A stretch of 64,000 nt of DNA from Brucella sp. BE17. GTDB lineage: Bacteria > Pseudomonadota > Alphaproteobacteria > Rhizobiales > Rhizobiaceae. The notes beneath the pieces were generated by a model, which saw only the letters and a list, made by a program, of their open reading frames with translations, made no database searches and was not told the origin of the DNA. The DNA is taken from the NCBI RefSeq assembly GCF_039545455.1, contig NZ_CP154467.1:186001-250000 (forward strand), read 5' to 3'. Both the position numbers and the translations under genes were made by a program. Position 1 is the stretch's first letter. Each line of letters starts with the position of its first letter. This document shows, one piece after another, positions 1-10,160 of the stretch.

Positions 1-285
1 AACTCCGGCATTGGCGACCAGAATATCAAGTTTGCCCCAACGCTCATGGATCGAACCGCCCAGCCGGTCAATGGCTTCCATATCGGTGATGTCGAGAGGA
101 ACCAGCGTGGCGCTGCCACCATTTTTGCGGATTTCGTCGTCGAGTTCTTCAAGCCCGCCAACGGTGCGGGCGACCGCGATCACATGCGCGCCGCGCTTGG
201 CAAGTTCGAGCGAAAGAAAATAGCCGATACCGCGCGAGGCACCTGTTACCAAAGCCAGCCGGCCTTCAAGGTCGATAGCCATCAT
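1..285 (-). CDS. SDR family oxidoreductase, N-terminal part (runs off the left edge)
   Basis: The 95 visible codons encode the N-terminal Rossmann half of a short-chain dehydrogenase/reductase. They show the TGASRGIG dinucleotide-binding loop near residue 14, an acidic LDITD stretch that would contact the adenine ring, and the NAG motif (LVANAGV) at the window edge. The catalytic Tyr-Lys part lies outside. Two adjacent ATGs (285 and 282) follow a G-rich ribosome site; the first is used. Substrate cannot be inferred. The gene follows purF in the same direction, 62 bases downstream of its stop. Confidence 0.85.
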   Translation of the reverse strand, partial: MMAIDLEGRLALVTGASRGIGYFLSLELAKRGAHVIAVARTVGGLEELDDEIRKNGGSATLVPLDITDMEAIDRLGGSIHERWGKLDILVANAGV

Positions 286-347
286 TCCCCCAATGTACAG
301 ACGTGAAACAGGCGGCCACGCAAGCCGCCCGGTAGAAGTGTTCAAGG

Positions 348-1838
348 TCAGCCGTTGCTAGCAAGCAGCGACAGTGTGTGGATATTGCTTTCGCCTTGTT
401 GATCGAGCAGGCGGGTCGGGTATTCGCCCGTGAAATAATGATCTGTGAAAGCGGGAGCCTGCGGATCGCGAGGGCTTCCGCCAACCGCCTTGTAAAGCCC
501 GTCAATCGACAGGAATGCCAGCGAATCCGCGCCGATATAACGGCACATATCTTCAAGGCTGTCATATTGGTTGGCGAGCAGCTTGTCGGCATGCGGCGTA
601 TCGATGCCATAGAAATCCGGATGGTAAATCATCGGGCTTGCCACACGGATATGTACTTCTTTGGCACCCGCATCGCGGATCATCTGCACGATCTTGACGG
701 ATGTGGTTCCGCGTACGATGGAATCGTCGACCAGAACTACGCGCTTGCCTTCGATCATGGCACGATTGGCGGAGTGCTTGAGTTTAACGCCAAGCGCCCG
801 GATCTGTTGCGTCGGCTCGATAAAGGTGCGTCCGACATAATGATTGCGGATGATGCCATATTCAAACGGAATGCCGCTCGCCTGTGCAAAACCAAGCGCC
901 GCCGGTGTGCCGCCATCGGGTACGGGGACGACGACATCGGCTTCGAGCGGGGCTTCCTTGGCAAGCTCATGGCCCATGTTCTTGCGTGCCACATAGACGC
1001 TGCGACCGCCGACAACCGAATCAGGACGGGCGAAATAGACATATTCAAACAGGCAGAGGCGTTCGGGCTGCTGTGCGTTCGGTTTAATGCACTCGGTGGT
1101 GATCGAGCCGTCTTTCTGGATTTCGCAGATGATGATCTCGCCGTTTTCCACGTCGCGCACATATTTCGCGCCGATGATGTCGAGAGCACAGGTTTCTGAA
1201 CAAAAGATCGGCTTGCCGTCGAGTTCGCCCATCACCAATGGGCGGATGCCGACCGGATCACGCGCGGCAATCAGCTTGGTGCGCGTCAGCGCCAGCATGG
1301 CATAGCCGCCTTCGACCTGACGGATCGCATTGACGAAACGCTCGGAAGACGACGAAAAGCGCGAGCGTGCAATCAGGTGCAGCACGACTTCAGTGTCGGA
1401 GGTAGCCTGAAAGATGGCGCCCGACGCAATCAGCTGCTTGCGCAGCGTGATGCCGTTGGTGAAATTACCGTTATGCGCAATGGCGATGCCGCCGACTTCC
1501 AGTTCGGCAAACAAGGGCTGCACATTGCGCAGGATCGTCTCGCCGGTGGTGGAATAACGTACGTGGCCCATGGCGCGGTCGCCGGGCAGGCGGCTTAGCG
1601 TTGTAGGGTCGGTGAAATGATCGCCGACCAGCCCCATGTGGCGTTCGGAATGAAAGCGGCGATTGTGATAGGAGACGATGCCAGCGGCTTCCTGCCCACG
1701 ATGCTGCAATGCGTGCAGGCCGAGCGCGGTGAGTGCGGCTGCGTCTTCATGGCCGAGAATACCAAATACGCCGCACTCTTCATGCAGGGTGTCATCATCC
1801 AGCATAAACGGGGTTTCATCATGCGAATGTTGGGACAT
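348..1838 (-). CDS. purF: Amidophosphoribosyltransferase
   Basis: Catalyses the first committed step of purine synthesis, PRPP plus glutamine to phosphoribosylamine. The 496-residue protein begins with a short propeptide; Cys22 in EECGVFGI would become the N-terminal nucleophile after processing. The glutaminase domain (LHALQHRGQEAAGI) is followed by a phosphoribosyltransferase domain with the PRPP loop VVLVDDSIVRGTTS. The C-terminal GEYPT region lacks the CxxC pair that ligates an Fe-S cluster in Bacillus-type enzymes. An in-frame start 60 bases upstream (1898) is possible, but ATG 1838 gives the usual short propeptide. It lies downstream of cvpA, an old bacterial pairing. Confidence 0.96.
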   Translation of the reverse strand: MSQHSHDETPFMLDDDTLHEECGVFGILGHEDAAALTALGLHALQHRGQEAAGIVSYHNRRFHSERHMGLVGDHFTDPTTLSRLPGDRAMGHVRYSTTGETILRNVQPLFAELEVGGIAIAHNGNFTNGITLRKQLIASGAIFQATSDTEVVLHLIARSRFSSSSERFVNAIRQVEGGYAMLALTRTKLIAARDPVGIRPLVMGELDGKPIFCSETCALDIIGAKYVRDVENGEIIICEIQKDGSITTECIKPNAQQPERLCLFEYVYFARPDSVVGGRSVYVARKNMGHELAKEAPLEADVVVPVPDGGTPAALGFAQASGIPFEYGIIRNHYVGRTFIEPTQQIRALGVKLKHSANRAMIEGKRVVLVDDSIVRGTTSVKIVQMIRDAGAKEVHIRVASPMIYHPDFYGIDTPHADKLLANQYDSLEDMCRYIGADSLAFLSIDGLYKAVGGSPRDPQAPAFTDHYFTGEYPTRLLDQQGESNIHTLSLLASNG

Positions 1839-1970
1839 TGTCCGCAAAGCCTTTCGATGCGGTTTGTTAAAAGCAACGTTTACAGGAAAGAACGCCATTT
1901 TGAAAGCGTTCCCTTCAATTGGATCAGCGCATATTCACCTATATAGGCGGCGTTGATCTCTAAAACAGAT

Positions 1971-1991
1971 GAAACCGGCAAAGCCGGTTTC
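1971..1991 (-). terminator. Hairpin between cvpA and purF
   Basis: Perfect 9-bp inverted repeat GAAACCGGC / GCCGGTTTC with a 3-base loop, 25 bases beyond the cvpA stop codon. On the minus strand it is followed by ATCTGTTTTAG, a weak U tract, so it may attenuate rather than stop read-through into purF. Confidence 0.6.
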
Positions 1992-2015
1992 AAAAAGCGC
2001 CTGAGGATATTGAGC

Positions 2016-2591
2016 TTATGGTTCGGCCGGTGTGTCGTCGGGAACAGGCGTTTCCTGCTGCTCGCCAGTCGTGGGCACATTTTGCTGTGGGCGCAGTCTG
2101 TCGACCACTGCGTTCGGATCCTCGGGCAGAAGACCGCGAAGCTGTTGGCCGAACGAATCGAGCATTGGCTTCGACTTGGCATTGGTGATCCAACCGGGCT
2201 GGTTCTGCGGAACCAGTGAATTGAACACCAGAAGCGCTACCACCACCAGGAGAACGCCGCGTGCTGCACCAAACAAGAACCCCAGCGTACGATCAAGCGC
2301 ACCAATGCGGCTGTCGATAATGAAATCGGCAATCTTCATGGTGATCAGCGAAACCACGATCAGCACCAAAAGGAACACCAAAGCCATGGCTGCGATCATG
2401 GCGATCGTATCGTTGCTGATATAGGGTTTGATATAGGGCAGCAGCGGCTTATAGAAAAGATAGGCGGCGACCGCTGCCGCGGCCCAGGAAACAAGTGACA
2501 GCACTTCGCGGGAAAAGCCGCGTACCATCGCCAGAACGGCTGATACCAGCGTTATCCCAAGTAAAATTCCATCGAGAATGGTTATCGGCAT
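2016..2591 (-). CDS. cvpA: CvpA family inner-membrane protein
   Basis: A 191-residue protein with about four hydrophobic helices over the first 125 residues and a polar tail rich in Pro, Gln and acidic residues (residues 165-191). The opening (ITILDGILLG...) and the RGFSREVLSL segment are typical of the CvpA/colicin V production family, which is linked to purF and to envelope integrity in other bacteria. ATG 2591 has a good ribosome site (AAGGACAGG). It probably shares a transcript with purF. Confidence 0.88.
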   Translation of the reverse strand: MPITILDGILLGITLVSAVLAMVRGFSREVLSLVSWAAAAVAAYLFYKPLLPYIKPYISNDTIAMIAAMALVFLLVLIVVSLITMKIADFIIDSRIGALDRTLGFLFGAARGVLLVVVALLVFNSLVPQNQPGWITNAKSKPMLDSFGQQLRGLLPEDPNAVVDRLRPQQNVPTTGEQQETPVPDDTPAEP

Positions 2592-2796
2592 TCTGGCCTG
2601 TCCTTAATTCACGGTGCGCATAAAAGCGCACAGGGCAGTCAAACTTCTAACGGTGGCTCTTCATTCCTCAAATAGGACTGCCACGCAACTATAATTCATG
2701 CATTCCCGGCGCGAAAACCACATGATTCGGATCAATGCCGAAAACCCTATCACCGGAAGGTTGACAGAATCTTCCTGCTTTCAGACCACCCTGTTA

Positions 2797-4188
2797 TTAC
2801 TGCGGGCTGGTGCCCGAAGCAGCAATGCGCGCGACAAGATCGGCCAGAGCGACGGTTTCCATCAGGCGGAAGTTACGATCTTTCCACAGTTCGCCACTGC
2901 CGCCAGGCACTTCCGCCTGGGTAAAGCCAAGCTTTTGAGCTTCTTTCAGTCTTTGTACCGCATGGGTGACTGCGCGAACAGCACCGGAAAGGCTGATTTC
3001 GCCGAAATAAACACAATCTGGCGGAAGCGCAATACCGGCCATGGAGGAAACCAGCGCCGCTGCCACTGCGATATCGGCTGCTGGCTCGCTGATGCGATAG
3101 CCACCCGCGACATTGAGATAGACGTCATGTTGGCCAAAACGCACACCGCAATGGGATTCAAGCACTGCAAGAATCATGGCAAGCCGTCCCCCGTCCCAGC
3201 CCACGACTGCGCGGCGCGGTGTGCCGAGCGAGGAGGGAGCCACGAGTGCCTGTATTTCCACCAGCACCGGTCTTGTGCCTTCCATGCCGGCGAAGACGGC
3301 GGCGCCAGGTGCTTTTGCGTTGCGCTCGCCCAAAAAGAGTTCGGAGGGGTTCAAGACTTCACGCAGGCCTCCGTCGGACATTTCGAAGACGCCGATCTCG
3401 TCGGTGGGGCCGAAACGGTTTTTGACGGTGCGCAGGATTCGATATTGATGCCCGCCTTCGCCCTCGAAATAGAGAACGCCGTCGACCATATGCTCAACCA
3501 CACGCGGGCCTGCAATCTGACCGTCCTTGGTGACGTGACCAACCAGCACTACAGCTGCACCTGTCTGCTTGGCATAGCGGATGAGCGCCTGCGCGGAAGA
3601 ACGCACCTGTGTGACTGTTCCCGGTGCCGAATCGGCCATGTCGGTCCATAGCGTCTGGATCGAATCCAGAATGACCAGATCCGGCCGCTTGCCATCGGCG
3701 AGGGTTGCCAGAATATCCTCGACATTGGTCTCCGCCGCAAGCTCGACCGATGATCCTGCAACACCAAGCCTTTGTGCGCGCAGCCTGATTTGCGCCACCG
3801 CCTCTTCACCAGACACATAGACGATGCGATGGCCGCGATTGGCGAGAGCCGCTGCGGCTTGTGTCAGAAGTGTCGATTTGCCGATGCCCGGATCACCACC
3901 GATCAGCAAGGCCGAGCCACGTACGAAGCCACCACCCGTGACGCGGTCGAGTTCGGAAATACCGGAAATGATGCGTGGTGCATCCTCGATATCGCCGGAG
4001 AGTGAGGTCAGTGCTACGGCACGTCCCTTGCGTTTGGACAGGATCGCACCCGGCCCGCCGCCGATGCCGCTGTTGGTGCCTTCTTCGACCAGCGTGTTCC
4101 ACTCGCCGCAACCGTCGCACTTGCCCGCCCAGCGCGTATGCACTGAACCACAATTCTGGCAGATAAACTGAATACGCGCCTTGGCCAT
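2797..4188 (-). CDS. radA: DNA repair protein RadA (Sms)
   Basis: A 463-residue RecA-related ATPase that drives branch migration in recombinational repair. The N-terminal zinc finger is complete (Cys10, Cys13, Cys24, Cys27). The Walker A loop GGDPGIGKST starts near residue 98, Walker B is LVILD (171-175) and the RadA-specific KNRFG motif is at 256-260. The C-terminal third is the Lon-like domain. ATG 4188 follows an AGGGAAATC ribosome site. Its neighbour cvpA lies about 205 bases downstream. Confidence 0.96.
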   Translation of the reverse strand: MAKARIQFICQNCGSVHTRWAGKCDGCGEWNTLVEEGTNSGIGGGPGAILSKRKGRAVALTSLSGDIEDAPRIISGISELDRVTGGGFVRGSALLIGGDPGIGKSTLLTQAAAALANRGHRIVYVSGEEAVAQIRLRAQRLGVAGSSVELAAETNVEDILATLADGKRPDLVILDSIQTLWTDMADSAPGTVTQVRSSAQALIRYAKQTGAAVVLVGHVTKDGQIAGPRVVEHMVDGVLYFEGEGGHQYRILRTVKNRFGPTDEIGVFEMSDGGLREVLNPSELFLGERNAKAPGAAVFAGMEGTRPVLVEIQALVAPSSLGTPRRAVVGWDGGRLAMILAVLESHCGVRFGQHDVYLNVAGGYRISEPAADIAVAAALVSSMAGIALPPDCVYFGEISLSGAVRAVTHAVQRLKEAQKLGFTQAEVPGGSGELWKDRNFRLMETVALADLVARIAASGTSPQ

Positions 4189-4312
4189 GATTTCCCTGTC
4201 ATACTTGATGGATATCTGTGGTAGATGAGAACAAAACAGGAATCAAGTGACGTCGTTATTCTGCTTTAATTTCACCGAAGACGAGACTTTATAAAAAAGC
4301 TAAAGCAGGCTC

Positions 4313-5017
4313 ATGAAGAAGAAACCCATTTCAGACCTCTGGGCGGGCATGCGCACGATGATGCCTCTTGTGGCCGCCGTTATTCCCATCGGCGCAATTT
4401 ATGGCGCGGTCGCCGCGAGCAAGGGATTGTCGCTCGCGGAAATTACCTTGATGAGCGCTGTGGTTTTTGCCGGAAGTGCACAATTCGTCGCTATGGATAT
4501 CTGGACCCATCCGGCAAGCTGGTCGGGGGTGGGTTTTGCTGCGCTGCTGGTCAATCTGCGCTTCATCCTGCTTTCCGCCTCCATTGGTCGCCACATGCAG
4601 ACCTTTACCGGTTGGAGCAAATATCTGGCGGTGCTTTTCCTGACCGATGAAAGCTGGGCGATGGCCGAGCTGAAAGTGCGGAACGGGAAACTCACGCCGC
4701 TTTATTTTGCAGGGCTTGTCATGCCCTTTTATGCGGCTTGGGTTCTCGCTTCTTTTCTCGGCGCACTTGTCGGCGATACACTTGGCGACCCGGCGGTGAT
4801 CGGTCTTGATTTTGCTTTTCCAGCTGTGTTCATCGTGCTGATCATGAAGTTCTGGAAGGGGCCGCAAACGGGTCTGATCCTGCTTGCAAGTGCCATTGCT
4901 GCCGTTGTTACCAATCGTTACCTGCCTGGCGTGTGGTATATCGCAGCCGGTGCCGCGGCAGGCCTTCTGGTTGCCAGCTTGTACGGGCGCAAAGAAGTGC
5001 AGGAGAATGGGCAATGA
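4313..5017 (+). CDS. azlC: AzlC family branched-chain amino acid exporter, large subunit
   Basis: A 234-residue polytopic membrane protein with the early GAIYGAVAASKG segment and the AGSAQFVAMD motif characteristic of AzlC/YgaZ permeases. These work with a small AzlD/YgaH partner to export branched-chain amino acids or analogues. The stop overlaps the azlD start (ATGA), indicating coupled translation. The gene is divergent from radA, with about 124 bases between the two starts. Substrate is inferred from the family only. Confidence 0.9.
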   Translation: MKKKPISDLWAGMRTMMPLVAAVIPIGAIYGAVAASKGLSLAEITLMSAVVFAGSAQFVAMDIWTHPASWSGVGFAALLVNLRFILLSASIGRHMQTFTGWSKYLAVLFLTDESWAMAELKVRNGKLTPLYFAGLVMPFYAAWVLASFLGALVGDTLGDPAVIGLDFAFPAVFIVLIMKFWKGPQTGLILLASAIAAVVTNRYLPGVWYIAAGAAAGLLVASLYGRKEVQENGQ

Positions 5018-5316
5018 GCTTTGAAATAGCCACGCTGACCGCCATTCTCGCCATGGCTCTGGCAAGCGCACTCATGCGCATTACCGGGCTTTTGTTGGTG
5101 CGGCACGTGCGCATTTCGGCGCATATGCAGCAAATTTTGAGTGCGATCCCGCCAGCAGTGTTGATGGCAGTGGTGGCACCCACTGCCCTTGCCACAGGCA
5201 TGGCGGAAACCATTGCCTGCATTGTCACGGCTCTTGCAGCCCTTCGCTTGCCATTGCTTGGTGCAACGTTTCTCGGTGTTGCTTGTGTTGCCGTGTTACG
5301 AATGGGAGGACTGTAA
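5014..5316 (+). CDS. azlD: AzlD family small subunit
   Basis: A 100-residue protein with three or four hydrophobic helices, matching the AzlD/YgaH small partner of AzlC. The start ATG overlaps the azlC stop by four bases. The RITGLLLVRH and AIPPAVLMAVVAPTAL segments fit the family. Its stop lies 20 bases from the convergent dnaB stop. Confidence 0.88.
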   Translation: MSFEIATLTAILAMALASALMRITGLLLVRHVRISAHMQQILSAIPPAVLMAVVAPTALATGMAETIACIVTALAALRLPLLGATFLGVACVAVLRMGGL

Positions 5317-5336
5317 AGCCCTGTTATGAAGCGTTG

Positions 5337-6842
5337 TTATTCGTATTGTTCGGGCAGATAAGAGCCGTCAGCCAGATCGGCAAAGCGGGTGAATTCCGCC
5401 TGGAACGACAGTTTTACCGTGCCCGTCGGACCGTGGCGCTGCTTGGCGATGATCACATCCGCTGTGCCCTTGACCTTCTCGAAATGCTGCTTCCATTCCT
5501 CGTATTTCGGATCGAATTCATCACGCGGCTCGAGATTCTTGACGTAATATTCCTCACGGAACACGAACAGTACCACGTCGGCATCCTGCTCGATGGAGCC
5601 TGATTCACGAAGATCGGAAAGCTGAGGGCGCTTGTCGTCACGGCTTTCGACCTGACGCGAGAGCTGTGAGAGGGCTATGATCGGCACATTGAGTTCCTTG
5701 CCGAGCGCCTTCAAACCGGTCGTGATTTCGGTGATTTCCTGCACACGGTTTTGTGCCGAGGCCTTCGACGATCCGGTCATGAGCTGCACATAGTCGATCA
5801 CCAGCACATCGAGGCCGCGCTGGCGCTTGAGGCGGCGCGCGCGGGCTGCAAGCTGCGCAATGGAAATACCACCCGTCTGGTCGATATAGAGCGGGATTTT
5901 CTGCATATGCTGCGAGCAGGCGACCAGTTTTTCAAAGTCAGCTTCGGTGATGTCACCACGCCGGATCTTTGAGGACGAGACTTCCGTCTGCTCGGAAATG
6001 ATACGGGTTGCGAGCTGTTCCGCTGACATTTCGAGCGAGAAGAAGCCAACTACACCACCATTCTTGGCTTTCATCGAGCCATCAGCCTGCTGCTCACCTT
6101 CGTAACAATTGGCGATGTTGAAGGCGATATTTGTGGCAAGCGAGGTCTTGCCCATGCCGGGGCGTCCGGCAAGAATGATCAAGTCGGAGGGCTGCAATCC
6201 GCCCATCTTGCCGTCGAGCATGTTGATGCCGGTGGAAACGCCCGACAGATGCCCATCGCGCATGAAGGCGGCATTGGCCATGTCGACGGCGGTGACAACG
6301 GCATCCTTGAACGACTGGAAACCGCCATCATAGCGGCCCGTTTCGGCAAGCTCGAATAGGCGCCGCTCGGCGTCCTCGATCTGCTCCTGCGGCGCATTGT
6401 CGACCGGCGCGTCATAGGCGACATTAACCATGTCCTCGCCAATGCCGATCAGCGCGCGGCGGGTGGCGAGATCATAGATCGCGCGACCGTAATCCTCGGC
6501 GTTGATGATGGTTACGGCTTCGACCGCAAGGCGCTGCACATATTGGAAAATGGTGAGATCGCCGACCTTTCCCTCGGTCGGCAGAAAGTTTTTCATCGTC
6601 ACCGGATTGGCCATCTTGCCGATGCGGATGAGGTCGGTTGAAACCTCATAGACACGGCGATGCAGCGGCTCGAAAAAATGCGTAGGCTTCAAAAAGTCCG
6701 ATACGCGATAAAACGCATCATTATTGATCAGGATCGCACCAAGCAGCGCCTGTTCGGCTTCGATATTGTGTGGTGCTTCGCGATAGAGCGTGTCTTTCTG
6801 ACCCCGCGCATCATCGAGATTGCGTATTGCCGCTTCCGCCAT
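5337..6842 (-). CDS. dnaB: Replicative DNA helicase
   Basis: The 501-residue hexameric helicase of the replication fork. The N-terminal primase-interacting domain (PHNIEAEQALLGAIL) is followed by the RecA-like motor with Walker A GRPGMGKTS (226-234), Walker B LDVLVIDYVQLM and the sensor region IALSQLSRQVE. No intein is present. ATG 6842 has an AGGATAAC ribosome site. The linker near residues 240-260 (EGEQQADGSMKAKNGG) carries a short insertion often seen in Rhizobiales. Confidence 0.97.
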   Translation of the reverse strand: MAEAAIRNLDDARGQKDTLYREAPHNIEAEQALLGAILINNDAFYRVSDFLKPTHFFEPLHRRVYEVSTDLIRIGKMANPVTMKNFLPTEGKVGDLTIFQYVQRLAVEAVTIINAEDYGRAIYDLATRRALIGIGEDMVNVAYDAPVDNAPQEQIEDAERRLFELAETGRYDGGFQSFKDAVVTAVDMANAAFMRDGHLSGVSTGINMLDGKMGGLQPSDLIILAGRPGMGKTSLATNIAFNIANCYEGEQQADGSMKAKNGGVVGFFSLEMSAEQLATRIISEQTEVSSSKIRRGDITEADFEKLVACSQHMQKIPLYIDQTGGISIAQLAARARRLKRQRGLDVLVIDYVQLMTGSSKASAQNRVQEITEITTGLKALGKELNVPIIALSQLSRQVESRDDKRPQLSDLRESGSIEQDADVVLFVFREEYYVKNLEPRDEFDPKYEEWKQHFEKVKGTADVIIAKQRHGPTGTVKLSFQAEFTRFADLADGSYLPEQYE

Positions 6843-7023
6843 GTTATCCTGATCCTGTCCCTGATCGCTCCAGCAAGCCCTGATGTGAAGTCAAACGCAA
6901 CACCGGCTTTAAACGAATCTCACTGGAGAGGAAAACCTATACCATGATTCACAGTGATCCACAGGCGGCGGTTTATATTTTGCACTCTCTTTTGACGCTA
7001 CAGCTATATCAGGTGCTGCGATA

Positions 7024-8304
7024 TCAGGTGTTGACGCGCTTTCTGGCAGGGCGTGTTTCGCTATTCGCGCCTTTTGGTGCACTGTCGAGGCGCTTGAGGC
7101 GCTTTTCTTCCGTCTCGATATAATGGCGTGTCAGCGGCACCGCCTCCTGTTTGTGTGCGATCTGGATATGGAATACCATCATGTTCTGCCATCGGAACGC
7201 GCTTTCGGAAGCGGCGAGATAAAACTCCCACATGCGACAGAATCGCTCGTCATACAGCACATGCGCCCGCTCGCGATTGGCCAGAAAATTTTCGCGCCAT
7301 GCTTTGAGAGTTTCAGCATAATGCAACCGTAATATTTCGATATCCGTAATGTAAAGCCCCGCTTTCTCGATAGCGGGAAGCACTTCCGAAAGGGCGGGAA
7401 TATAGCCACCGGGAAAGATATATTTGCGGATAAAAGGGTTGGTGGCGCCCGGGCCGTCGGCGCGTCCGATGGCATGCAGCAGGAATACGCCGTCGGGCTT
7501 TAAAAGCCGCGCTGCGTGCTCGAAATATTCCGCAAAATGGCCAATGCCGACATGCTCGAACATGCCAACCGAAACGATGCGGTCGAATGTGTCGGTGATC
7601 TTGCGATAGTCGGTCAGGTAGAATTTGGCATGGTGTGCCAGACTTTCCTGCTCAGCACGCTTGTTGGCGATGGCATGTTGTTCTTCGGACAGTGTGACGC
7701 CAGTCACATCTGCTTTGAGGTGGCGGGCGAGATAAAGCCCCATGCCACCCCAGCCGCAGCCGATGTCGAGAACAGTGTCCCCCTCACTGACCAGCATCTT
7801 GGCCGCGATGTGACGTTTTTTGGCCAGCTGCGCTTCCGCCAATGTGACATCCGGCGTCTCGAAATAGGCGCAGGAATATTGTTTGTCGGGGTCGAGAAAC
7901 AGATCGTAAAGCTCGCCGGAGAGATCGTAATGGCTCTTGATATTGTTCGATGAGCGGGCAACCGTGTTCATCTGCTGGAAGCGGCGAAAGAAGATGCGCA
8001 ATTTTGCCAGAACCTGCATCCACGGTTCCTGTGCGGCTGTCGGGCCGGTATTTTCGAAAACGAGTTTGAGAAACGCGTATATATCGCTTTGCGGAAAATC
8101 GATCTCGCCGTCCATGAAGCATTCGGCGAGCTTCAGCTCCGGGTTAAAAGCGACCGCACGCTCTGAATGTTTTGTCTTGAAATGTATCTGGACCGGGTCG
8201 CCGGTCCTGTCGCCATAGTGAAATTGCGTTCCTTCTGAATCGGTGACCGTCAGGTCCCCGGTTTTGATCATATGCGAAAGAACGGTACGCAGCATTGCAT
8301 GCAT
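7024..8304 (-). CDS. cfa: Cyclopropane-fatty-acyl-phospholipid synthase
   Basis: Transfers a methylene group from S-adenosylmethionine to unsaturated acyl chains of membrane phospholipids. The SAM-binding motif VLDIGCGWGGMGLYLA is complete, and the preceding SHYDLSGELYDLFLD and YSCAYF motifs are diagnostic of CFA synthases. ATG 8304 sits about nine bases after GGAGGTGGG, a strong ribosome site; a GTG at 8319 lies inside that site and is less likely. Predicted length is 426 residues. Cyclopropane lipids typically help survival in acid and stationary phase. Confidence 0.94.
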   Translation of the reverse strand: MHAMLRTVLSHMIKTGDLTVTDSEGTQFHYGDRTGDPVQIHFKTKHSERAVAFNPELKLAECFMDGEIDFPQSDIYAFLKLVFENTGPTAAQEPWMQVLAKLRIFFRRFQQMNTVARSSNNIKSHYDLSGELYDLFLDPDKQYSCAYFETPDVTLAEAQLAKKRHIAAKMLVSEGDTVLDIGCGWGGMGLYLARHLKADVTGVTLSEEQHAIANKRAEQESLAHHAKFYLTDYRKITDTFDRIVSVGMFEHVGIGHFAEYFEHAARLLKPDGVFLLHAIGRADGPGATNPFIRKYIFPGGYIPALSEVLPAIEKAGLYITDIEILRLHYAETLKAWRENFLANRERAHVLYDERFCRMWEFYLAASESAFRWQNMMVFHIQIAHKQEAVPLTRHYIETEEKRLKRLDSAPKGANSETRPARKRVNT

Positions 8305-8492
8305 CTGTCCCACCTCCACTTTGCGGATCGAAACGGGCGCACATGTTTGGCGTCAGATTTTTGGCATTTTCCCCAAACTCAAAAAGACCATCAGCTTGAG
8401 AAGTAATACCCCAGCAACGCGGACATTTTTGTCTGCACTCTCTCAATCCTTAATATACAATAGGTGGTTTTCAGGTTCTGAAAAGAGAAAAT

Positions 8493-8513
8493 GCCCGGCG
8501 GAAGCCGCCGGGC
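8493..8513 (-). terminator. Rho-independent terminator downstream of rplI
   Basis: A 9-bp perfect GC-rich stem (GCCCGGCGG / CCGCCGGGC) with a 3-base loop. On the minus strand it is followed by ATTTTCTCTTTTC, a usable U-rich tail for the S6-S18-L9 operon. Confidence 0.8.
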
Positions 8514-8535
8514 ACATCATATAAAGTTTACCGCC

Positions 8536-8569
8536 ACACAAAAGCCGTCGATAAGGTTGGCTTTTGTGT
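8536..8569 (-). terminator. Second hairpin just after rplI
   Basis: An 11-bp perfect inverted repeat ACACAAAAGCC / GGCTTTTGTGT with a 12-base loop, starting 19 bases after the rplI stop. No U tract follows it on the minus strand, so it may stabilise the mRNA 3' end while the next hairpin terminates. Confidence 0.5.
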
Positions 8570-8587
8570 AAAAAGCTGCGGTTTGAA

Positions 8588-9157
8588 TTAGATCTGCTCT
8601 TCGCCGTCTTCGTCTTCGTCGAAGGTTTCTTCGGCCAGAGGGGCTTCTTCGATGCCGTAGATGGCTTCGATGGAAGTAAGGTCTTCACCCTTGGACTGAC
8701 GTTCAGCTTCATCTGTCGAACGTGCGATGTTGATCGTCACCTTGACCTGAACTTCAGGATGCAGCGAGATTTCGATTTCGTGCAGGCCGATGGTCTTGAT
8801 CGGGTGGTTCAGTTCCACCTGGTTGCGGTGCAGGCTGAAGCCGCCGGTGGTGATGATTTCAGCGATGTCGCGGGTTGAAACCGAACCGTAGAGCTGGCCG
8901 GTTTCACCAGCCGAACGCACGACGATGAAGCTTGCGCCATCGAGCTTTTCGGCAACGGCCTGTGCTTCGTTTTTGCGCTCAAGGTTCTGCGCTTCGAGCT
9001 GCGCGCGCTGGCCTTCGAACTTCTTCTTGTTGGCTTCGTTAGCACGCAGTGCCTTTCCCTGCGGCAGCAGGAAGTTGCGGGCAAAACCGTCCTTGACGGT
9101 GACGGTGTCGCCCATCTGGCCGAGGCGGGCAATGCGCTCGAGAAGAATAACTTGCAT
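8588..9157 (-). CDS. rplI: Large-subunit ribosomal protein L9
   Basis: A 189-residue L9 with the canonical start [19 protein letters not shown] and the long central helix. The usual bacterial length is about 150; the extra tail after residue 150 is acidic ([10 protein letters not shown] at the end), a form seen in Rhizobiales. ATG 9157 follows AAAGGAAATT. Last gene of the rpsF-rpsR-DUF2232-rplI cluster. Confidence 0.97.
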   Translation of the reverse strand: MQVILLERIARLGQMGDTVTVKDGFARNFLLPQGKALRANEANKKKFEGQRAQLEAQNLERKNEAQAVAEKLDGASFIVVRSAGETGQLYGSVSTRDIAEIITTGGFSLHRNQVELNHPIKTIGLHEIEISLHPEVQVKVTINIARSTDEAERQSKGEDLTSIEAIYGIEEAPLAEETFDEDEDGEEQI

Positions 9158-9188
9158 TGGAATTTCCTTTCGGGGTTTGAATGTTTGA

Positions 9189-10160
9189 TTACTGGTTATC
9201 GGTTTCGGGAATTTTAGAGACAGGCGCTGCCTTGGTCGTGTCGAAAAGTCCTAAAACCATGAAAATGAAAAGCAGGAATGCGAAGAGCAGGACTGCCACA
9301 TAGACAAGCCACAGCGCGACCGGACGCCACGGCTTTCCACGGGTTCTTAGATGCAGGATGGCAAGCCCAGCCATCATGAAGCCGGTGCCGAGTGCGCCGA
9401 CGATGGTGGTGGCTATCATACCTAAAGGGCCGGACATAAAGGCCAAGGCCATCGCAACGGCGAAAATGAACAATGCGGGACGTGGCATGCGCAAGCTTGC
9501 GGGCCAGTCATCACGCGGGCGTCGCAAGCGACCGGATGTCGCCGTCAGGCGCAGTGCCAGATAGAAGTTGCCGATGAGGATCAGCAGGCAGGTCGCGGGC
9601 TGTACTGCTGGCATGAGGACCAGGAGCAGCGACGCCATGGCCTGGCGCATCTCGGCATTGGCGCTGAATTGCGGATCGGCTTCGGCGACACGGTCGATGA
9701 CCGTGTTGGAGAGTTCGCGCGCCATATCCGGGCCGAAGCCGATAATCGCGCCGATGATGATGAAGCTGAGCGACACCATCAAAGACAGGCGGAACACAAT
9801 ATCCGAGAGCGGATACCAGACCATGATGTCTTTTGGGCCACCCAACTCGTCGGCCGGGCGTGCAAGGCCGGAAAGATATGCGCCGGTTGCCGCCGGAACA
9901 TAGCTTGTAAGCGCAATGAGAAGCGCTGCCATGGGCGAGGCGACGATACCCACCGCAACGGTTGCAGCAAAGGCTGCAACGATGCCTGCGGTCGAACCCC
10001 AGCCAAGGGCTGCAACGAAGATGGGAAGCGGGGTGAGGAAATAGAGCACAAACGCCAACCCCGCCATCATGCTGCCCTGGGCAATGACGCCGGACGACAT
10101 CAAGGCCGAGGCAAACCCAGCCAATATGCCGACACCGATGATGGTTGTGTTGAATTTCAT
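9189..10160 (-). CDS. DUF2232 multi-pass membrane protein
   Basis: A 323-residue protein with about eight to nine hydrophobic helices, read from ATG 10160 ([15 protein letters not shown]). An in-frame ORF continues 132 bases upstream but has no membrane-protein character. Alphaproteobacteria commonly carry a DUF2232 gene between rpsR and rplI, as here; its function is not established. The spacing (about 31 bases to rplI) suggests co-transcription. Confidence 0.85.
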   Translation of the reverse strand: MKFNTTIIGVGILAGFASALMSSGVIAQGSMMAGLAFVLYFLTPLPIFVAALGWGSTAGIVAAFAATVAVGIVASPMAALLIALTSYVPAATGAYLSGLARPADELGGPKDIMVWYPLSDIVFRLSLMVSLSFIIIGAIIGFGPDMARELSNTVIDRVAEADPQFSANAEMRQAMASLLLVLMPAVQPATCLLILIGNFYLALRLTATSGRLRRPRDDWPASLRMPRPALFIFAVAMALAFMSGPLGMIATTIVGALGTGFMMAGLAILHLRTRGKPWRPVALWLVYVAVLLFAFLLFIFMVLGLFDTTKAAPVSKIPETDNQ